Shown here: positions 61,463 through 64,000 of the stretch, one piece after another
Position numbering within the stretch: the first letter of the stretch is position 1
How the letters are laid out: the number at the start of each line of letters is the position of its first letter
From: Marinobacter oulmenensis
Lineage (GTDB): Bacteria > Pseudomonadota > Gammaproteobacteria > Pseudomonadales > Oleiphilaceae
Reading direction: 5' to 3'
Assembly: GCF_014201735.1 (NCBI RefSeq)
Contig: NZ_JACHFE010000006.1
Coordinates: 1 to 64,000 of the forward strand
DNA: 64,000 nt
Program-made: the position numbers and the translations under genes
The notes under the pieces: generated by a model
What the model saw: only the letters and a program-made list of their open reading frames with translations
What the model was told of the DNA's origin: nothing
Database searches by the model: none

Positions 61463-61942
61463 GTGAGATTCCCACTGCGACTGCAGGCCGGCGTTCTTAT
61501 GCTGGCCCTGACCGTGCCGTTGGCCCAGGGCCATGCCGCTGAGACAGAGGGCGATGGCGAGGCAACCGTCGAATCCCTGCGCCAGGAAATTCAGAGCCTG
61601 GATCAGGAACTGAGGGAATTCACTACCGAGCGCCGGGACCGGCTGATGACAGACATCGAGCAGGTTCTCGAATCCCTGGATGCCCGCATTGAGACCCTGG
61701 AAAACCGCCTGGACGAAGACTGGGACGAAGCCGACAGGCTGACCCGGGCCCAGGCCCGGAAGGCGCTAGCTTCCCTGCGCAGAGAGCGGGCTCGCGTGAC
61801 CGAGTGGTATGAGCGTATGCAGGACAGTGCTGACTTTACCTGGGAGTCCATGAAGGAAGGGTTCAATGATGCCTTCGATCAGCTTTCCAAGGACTGGGAG
61901 AGTGCAGAACAGACCATTCGTGAGGCCGTCGAAGCGGACTGA
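61463..61942 (+). CDS. Exported coiled-coil protein
   Basis: GTG 61463 is the likely start (GAGGAG eight bases upstream); TTG 61457 is too close to it. About 159 residues, signal peptide (cleavage near GHAAE), then a continuous acidic coiled coil (EIQSLDQELREFTTERRDRL; DEADRLTRAQARKALASLRR) and an aromatic helix (DFTWESMKEGFNDAFDQLSK). Periplasmic, function unknown. Confidence 0.7.
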   Translation: MRFPLRLQAGVLMLALTVPLAQGHAAETEGDGEATVESLRQEIQSLDQELREFTTERRDRLMTDIEQVLESLDARIETLENRLDEDWDEADRLTRAQARKALASLRRERARVTEWYERMQDSADFTWESMKEGFNDAFDQLSKDWESAEQTIREAVEAD

Positions 61943-62056
61943 TAATGCCGACGTTCACGGCCCGGCCTGCTGCCTGGCACCCCACAGCAAGAATCGGATG
62001 GAAATGCCCGGCGAAATCCGTTCAACTGGGCGTAACGGTTGAAGAGGGATTGTCCC

Positions 62057-62992
62057 ATGTCGGCATCATCGAAGCAGCAAAGGCAGACTGCCGCCCTGGC
62101 CAGTAACAGCGCCGTAGACGGTAATGCACGGATGGCCGGGCTGGTCGCGGTCGCACGTTACATTGAAGCGAACGCAGAGGCGCCGTTAACGCTTGCCAGC
62201 CTGGCGGGCATTGCCGGTTTATCCGCCTCCCGTTTGCAGAGGGCCTTCAAGGAAGCGTTCGGGGTCTCCCCCAAAGCCTATCAGGACGCGTTTCGTATGC
62301 GTCGCTTCAAACGTTACCTGAAAGAGGGGGATGGGGTGACCGACGCAATTTTTGCGTCCGGGTTTGGTTCCGTCAGCCGGGTCTACGGTGAGGCAACGCG
62401 AAACGTGGGTATGCCCCCCAGAACCTACCGGGCCGGCGGTGCCGGTGAGGTGATTACCTACGCCTGTCGAAACACCGCGCTCGGCGTGATGGCCATGGCC
62501 GCCACAGACAAAGGTGTCTGTTTTGTCCAGTTCGGCGAGGACGAGGTGTCTCTGATCGACTGTCTGCGAACGGAATTCCCCCACGCCGAACTGATCCTGT
62601 CCCCGGCCGAGAATGCGCCCGAACTGGACGCCTGGATGCAGGCGCTGGATGAGCACCTCAGCGAGGGCGCGCCCAGTCCCAGCTTGCCGCTGGACATGCG
62701 CGGTACTGCGTTTCAGGTGAAAGTGTGGCGGTTCCTGTTGAGCATCCGTGAGGGTGAGGTGCTCAGTTACAGCGACGTGGCCGCGGGGATCGATAAACCC
62801 AAGGCGGTGCGGGCGGTCGCCTCTGCCTGCGGGAAAAACCGCATTGGTGTGCTGATTCCCTGCCATCGGGTGTTAAGAGGGGATGGCGGGCTCGGCGGCT
62901 ATCGCTGGGGGCTGGCCCGCAAACGGGCGCTGTTGCAGGCCGAAAAGAGACATAACAGGCCCGGTCGTTCTGTCGAACGCGGGCCTGAGTGA
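62057..62992 (+). CDS. Ada-like protein: AraC HTH fused to O6-methylguanine-DNA methyltransferase
   Basis: I choose ATG 62057 with GAGGGA upstream (311 residues). Residues about 25-125 are an AraC-type HTH (LTLASLAGIAGLSASRLQRA; VSPKAYQDAFRMRRFKRYLK). Residues 135-300 are an Ada-C/Ogt methyltransferase with GTAFQVKVWRFLLSIREGEV and acceptor site GVLIPCHRVLRGDG (Cys about 269). The N-terminal Ada zinc domain with the phosphotriester-accepting Cys is absent, so this cannot sense methylphosphotriesters as E. coli Ada does. It repairs O6-methylguanine; its regulatory role is uncertain. Confidence 0.9.
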   Translation: MSASSKQQRQTAALASNSAVDGNARMAGLVAVARYIEANAEAPLTLASLAGIAGLSASRLQRAFKEAFGVSPKAYQDAFRMRRFKRYLKEGDGVTDAIFASGFGSVSRVYGEATRNVGMPPRTYRAGGAGEVITYACRNTALGVMAMAATDKGVCFVQFGEDEVSLIDCLRTEFPHAELILSPAENAPELDAWMQALDEHLSEGAPSPSLPLDMRGTAFQVKVWRFLLSIREGEVLSYSDVAAGIDKPKAVRAVASACGKNRIGVLIPCHRVLRGDGGLGGYRWGLARKRALLQAEKRHNRPGRSVERGPE

Positions 62993-63000
62993 TTCAATCT

Positions 63001-63639
63001 TCAGTAGGCCAGGCTAAACCGGGCATTGCGGTGTTGAGGTGTTTCCAGCTCATCGATCATGGCCTTGGCATAATCCTCCACGGAAATGCGGCTTTCGCCG
63101 TTGGCATCGGTCAGGAGTTGATCCCCGCCCAGGCGGTACTGGCCGGTGCGTTCACCCGGTGCAATCATTGCCGCTGGTGACAGCATGGTCCAGGCAACGT
63201 CCGTCTGTGCCTGCAGTTGGTTCAGCGCGTAACGGGCGCCTTCGGCGGTGGCTTTGTATTCCTCCGGGAACTCCGGGGTATCAATCAGTTGCTTTCCGGG
63301 CGCCACTTCCAGGGAACCGGCACCTCCGACCACCAGCAGGCGCTGCACTCCGGCCTGCCCGGCGGCTTCCAGAATGCTGTCAAAGCCTTTGGCGTAGTAA
63401 CCGGCAACGTCCTCCTGGGCATGCCCGGAGAAGGCGCTGAGCACCGCATCAAAACCTTTGAGGTCTTCCGCCAGCGTTTGGGTCTGCTGTACGTCCGTCT
63501 TTTTAACCAGCAGTCCCGGCTGGGATTCGAGCCGTTCCGGGCGGCTGACCAGCGCGGTGACCGTATGGCCCCGGTTCAGTGCTTCCTCGCGCAGGCCTGA
63601 TCCGATAAAACCGCTGGCACCGATGATGGCAATGTTCAT
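63001..63639 (-). CDS. NAD(P)-binding reductase of the NmrA/SDR type
   Basis: I choose ATG 63639, which begins with the Rossmann strand MNIAIIGASGFIGSGLREEA (GASGFIG glycine motif). The 212-residue protein has VLSAFSGHAQEDVAGYY, RLLVVGGAGSLEVAPG and VAWTMLSPAAMIAPGERTG, resembling YwnB/NmrA-like flavin or NAD(P)H reductases. It is divergent from a LysR gene with a palindrome between them, so it is the probable target of that regulator. Confidence 0.88.
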   Translation of the reverse strand: MNIAIIGASGFIGSGLREEALNRGHTVTALVSRPERLESQPGLLVKKTDVQQTQTLAEDLKGFDAVLSAFSGHAQEDVAGYYAKGFDSILEAAGQAGVQRLLVVGGAGSLEVAPGKQLIDTPEFPEEYKATAEGARYALNQLQAQTDVAWTMLSPAAMIAPGERTGQYRLGGDQLLTDANGESRISVEDYAKAMIDELETPQHRNARFSLAY

Positions 63640-63720
63640 GGTGTGATCCTCGTTGACTGGTGAGTGATGGGCCAATTGTGCGCCGGGATATTGATTTGAA
63701 AAACGGCGCAAACAATAATT

Positions 63721-63745
63721 CACTGTTATCAAATCAATAACAGTG
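63721..63745. promoter_or_regulatory. Palindrome in the LysR/reductase divergent promoter
   Basis: CACTGTTAT and ATAACAGTG are perfect 9-bp inverted repeats with a 7-base spacer, five bases before the LysR start. The T-N11-A centre fits LysR-type sites. It probably mediates autoregulation. Confidence 0.65.
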
Positions 63746-63750
63746 GTCCT

Positions 63751-64000
63751 ATGATTGACGATATTGACCTCAACGCCCTGCCGGTATTTGTTGCTGCGGT
63801 GGAAGCGGGTTCTTTCACGGCGGCGGCCGATCGCCTGGGATGTACCAAAACCAAAGTCAGCCTGAACATCCGGGCGCTTGAGCGCCATCTGGGGCTAGCC
63901 CTGTTCAACCGCACGACCCGCCAGGTCACGGTTACGGAGGCCGGCCAGCAACTGTACCGGTCCAGCCAGCCCCTGCTGGCCCAGTTGGGAGAAACCCTGA
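63751..64000 (+). CDS. LysR-family transcriptional regulator (3' end outside window)
   Basis: Starts at ATG 63751 and is still open at base 64000. The first 83 residues are the winged HTH of LysR proteins: DLNALPVFVAAVEAGSFTAA, ADRLGCTKTKVSLNIRALER, LGLALFNRTTRQVTVTEAG. Divergent from the reductase gene. The effector domain is not in the window. Confidence 0.9.
   Translation, partial: MIDDIDLNALPVFVAAVEAGSFTAAADRLGCTKTKVSLNIRALERHLGLALFNRTTRQVTVTEAGQQLYRSSQPLLAQLGETL

Noticed and set aside
62956..62987. Hairpin CAGGCCCG/CGGGCCTG as a terminator of the Ada-like gene
   Set aside because: It lies within the last codons and is not followed by a T run, so termination is not supported.
1..64000. 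CRISPR arrays, tRNA or rRNA genes, prophage structural genes or an intact insertion sequence
   Set aside because: None was seen on either strand by reading. The only transposase is the broken Y1 type at 31177.

Overview
The window looks like chromosomal DNA of a marine gammaproteobacterium, most likely Marinobacter or a close relative. This is inferred from gene content and order (urtABCDE joined directly to ureDABC-E-F-G and hupE; RadD, TrxC, a CsrB/RsmZ-type RNA locus) and from the fairly GC-rich coding sequence. No database search was possible. Markedly AT-richer blocks (about 5.0-6.2, 7.6-10.4, 27.2-31.0, 31.5-33.4 and 43.2-46.7 kb) mark acquired or fast-evolving DNA.

Region 1 (1-10.5 kb) is a type VI secretion cargo locus: the 3' end of vgrG, a DUF4123 adaptor, a full-length VasX-like pore-forming effector, and then three 283-residue exported Sel1-repeat proteins (putative immunity proteins). 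Each Sel1 gene overlaps the stop codon of a toxin gene by four bases. The second and third toxins are only C-terminal remnants, and the third is frameshifted and carries a 12-G tract. A decayed copy of the locus' right edge (terminator plus the 3' tip of comEA) lies inside the array, recording how it grew.

Region 2 (10.5-11.2 kb) holds comEA and, in an apparently empty gap, a strong candidate for a CsrB/RsmZ-type CsrA-sequestering RNA: about a dozen GGA motifs, several of them in hairpin loops, with a GacA-box-like upstream site.

Region 3 (11.2-25.9 kb) is a complete urea uptake and breakdown locus: an FCD-type GntR regulator and allophanate hydrolase facing away from urtABCDE-ureDABCEFG-hupE. 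The divergent promoter carries an NtrC-like site, a sigma-54-like promoter and three TTGTATAC motifs. Two long palindromic elements with covarying stems and CsrA-consensus loops sit just before ureC and ureG, suggesting post-transcriptional control that could connect to the RNA of Region 2.

Region 4 (26-36 kb) is an accessory island: a NERD-domain protein, an ABC-three-component-like conflict system with an alpha/beta-hydrolase effector, a broken REP-associated transposase, a TPR-membrane/PP2C-phosphatase pair, a NYN-OST-HTH protein, and five dispersed copies of a short motif related to GGGACAGATYTATTTTT.

Region 5 (36.2-47.1 kb) contains a phytase-like lipoprotein, dGTPase, exported proteins and a CynX/NimT-type MFS transporter, then an unrecognised five-gene envelope/lipase cluster. 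It is bracketed by fragments duplicated from the dgt and MFS genes.

Region 6 (47.1-64 kb) is mostly ordinary chromosome: a ChoX-like binding protein, a RidA-family protein, a DUF4124 metallopeptidase, a P-type ATPase, GST, an XRE regulator facing a diguanylate cyclase, an ABC-F protein lacking the core of its second ATPase domain, an EamA exporter, RadD, a toxin-antitoxin pair, a DUF938 methyltransferase, a rhodanese, TrxC, an Ada-like protein, an NAD(P)-binding reductase and the start of a LysR regulator.
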